From an uncultured Candidatus Pelagibacter sp. (GTDB taxonomy: Bacteria; Pseudomonadota; Alphaproteobacteria; Pelagibacterales; Pelagibacteraceae), in NCBI GenBank assembly GCA_937897125.1, contig CALCPL010000166.1:1-5892 (forward strand): 5,892 bases of DNA. The letters run 5' to 3'. Positions within the stretch are counted from its first letter, which is position 1; the number at the start of each line of letters is the position of its first letter. Below the pieces are notes generated by a model. That model was not told the DNA's origin and did not search any database. It saw nothing but the letters and a program-made list of their open reading frames with translations. Below are positions 5,229 to 5,892 of the stretch, in pieces. A program made the position numbers and the translations under genes.

Positions 5229-5844
5229 ATGCAACAATACCTCCAAAATAAAAAAGGCCTTGTCCAAAGTGTCTTTGATAATGTCTATGACAAATATGAT
5301 TTAATGAACGACTTTATGTCATTAGGAGTTCATAGGGTTTGGAAAAAAGATCTATTAAGCTGGATGAACCCTTCAAATAATAAAACTTTAATTGATGTTG
5401 CCTGTGGTACTGGAGATCTTGGTAAACTTTTTTTAGATGCAACTGATAAAAATGGAGAAATATTTTGTGTTGATCCAAATAAAGGAATGATTGGTAAAGG
5501 CAAAGAAAAGCTAAGTACTTATAAAAATATTAATTGGATAATTGCTCCAGCTGAAAAATTGCCCATTAAAGATAATTCTTGTGATTACTACACAATTAGT
5601 TTTGGGCTACGAAATACTAAAGACCTAAACAAAGCTCTATCAGAAGCTTATAGAGTTTTAAAACCAGGAGGTCGTTATTTATGTTTAGAATTTTCTAAAA
5701 TTCAAAACTCTAATTTGGACTTTATATATAAAAATTATTCAAAACTTATTCCTTTGGTTGGAAAAGCTATTGTTGGACAAAAAGAACCTTATGAATATCT
5801 AATTAAAAGTATTGAAGAATTTATTAATCAAGAAGAGTTAATAG
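5229..5844 (+). CDS. ubiE: Ubiquinone/menaquinone biosynthesis C-methyltransferase UbiE, 3' end missing
   Basis: UbiE is a SAM-dependent enzyme that C-methylates the benzoquinol ring in ubiquinone synthesis (and demethylmenaquinol where menaquinone is made). There are 205 genuine residues of roughly 240-250. They include the signature VFDNVYDKYDLMNDFMSLG followed by HRVWK (15-39), the SAM-binding motif I IDVACGTGDLG (55-65), the acidic motif VDPNKGM (81-87), the substrate-region segment FGLRN (125-129) and RVLKPGG (142-148). The ATG at 5229 precedes the conserved N-terminal signature at the usual distance; the next in-frame ATG (5304) would remove it. There is no Shine-Dalgarno. The frame runs without a stop through the adapter to the window end, adding VSYTHLRAHETRGNL after a hybrid Ala codon (5844-5846); these residues are artefactual. 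The last true codon ends at 5843. Confidence 0.95.
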
Positions 5845-5892
5845 CTGTCTCTTATACACATCTCCGAGCCCACGAGACAAGAGGCAATCTCG
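5845..5892 (-). other. Nextera i7 adapter remnant (artefact)
   Basis: Bases 5845-5863 are the reverse complement of the Tn5 mosaic end and 5864-5878 the adapter arm. Bases 5879-5886, AAGAGGCA, form an 8-base i7 index (I recall it as Nextera N711) and 5887-5892, ATCTCG, start the P7 flow-cell sequence. Everything from 5845 on should be trimmed. Confidence 0.98.

Noticed and set aside
1..5892. A composite transposon bounded by 45-bp inverted repeats with Tn5 ends
   Set aside because: The repeats include an Illumina index and flow-cell sequence, there is no transposase, and the enclosed genes are core chromosomal genes.

Overview
The window is a short, AT-rich contig carrying ordinary chromosomal housekeeping genes. 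It suggests a streamlined, low-GC alphaproteobacterium, most likely SAR11 (Pelagibacterales)-like. The reasons are the lysine-, isoleucine- and asparagine-rich proteins, very short intergenic gaps, near absence of Shine-Dalgarno sequences, and alphaproteobacterial flavour of DnaA and PlsC. The taxonomic call is inference; no 16S or other decisive marker is present.

Layout. Bases 1-45 and 5845-5892 are not genomic. They are untrimmed Nextera (Tn5 transposase) i7 adapter with an index, in inverted orientation, so real sequence is 46-5844. On the + strand come the 3' end of lysA (46-372, last lysine step) and plsC (385-1086, phospholipid acyltransferase). plsC meets dnaN tail to tail, the two stop codons sharing one CTAG. 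The - strand then reads, in transcription order from right to left: mutM (5193-4330, oxidised-purine repair glycosylase), rpsT (4279-4019, ribosomal protein S20), a 421-bp gene-free gap (3598-4018), dnaA (3597-2185, replication initiator) and dnaN (2195-1083, sliding clamp), with dnaA and dnaN overlapping by 11 bp. At the right end ubiE (from 5229, quinone C-methyltransferase) diverges from mutM across 35 bp and is cut by the adapter.

How they work together. dnaA-dnaN form a replication operon. mutM and rpsT are probably co-oriented, with rpsT having its own promoter. lysA-plsC and ubiE are the neighbouring metabolic units.

The only part not explained by genes is the gap upstream of dnaA. 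It holds an AT-rich 46-bp tandem repeat, a hairpin whose single mismatch becomes a G-U wobble only in the dnaA-sense RNA, a perfect-arm dyad, a TGCTATAAT extended -10 look-alike and three imperfect DnaA-box-like 9-mers. It is a candidate dnaA regulatory or origin region, not a demonstrated one. I see no new defence, mobile or CRISPR-like system here.
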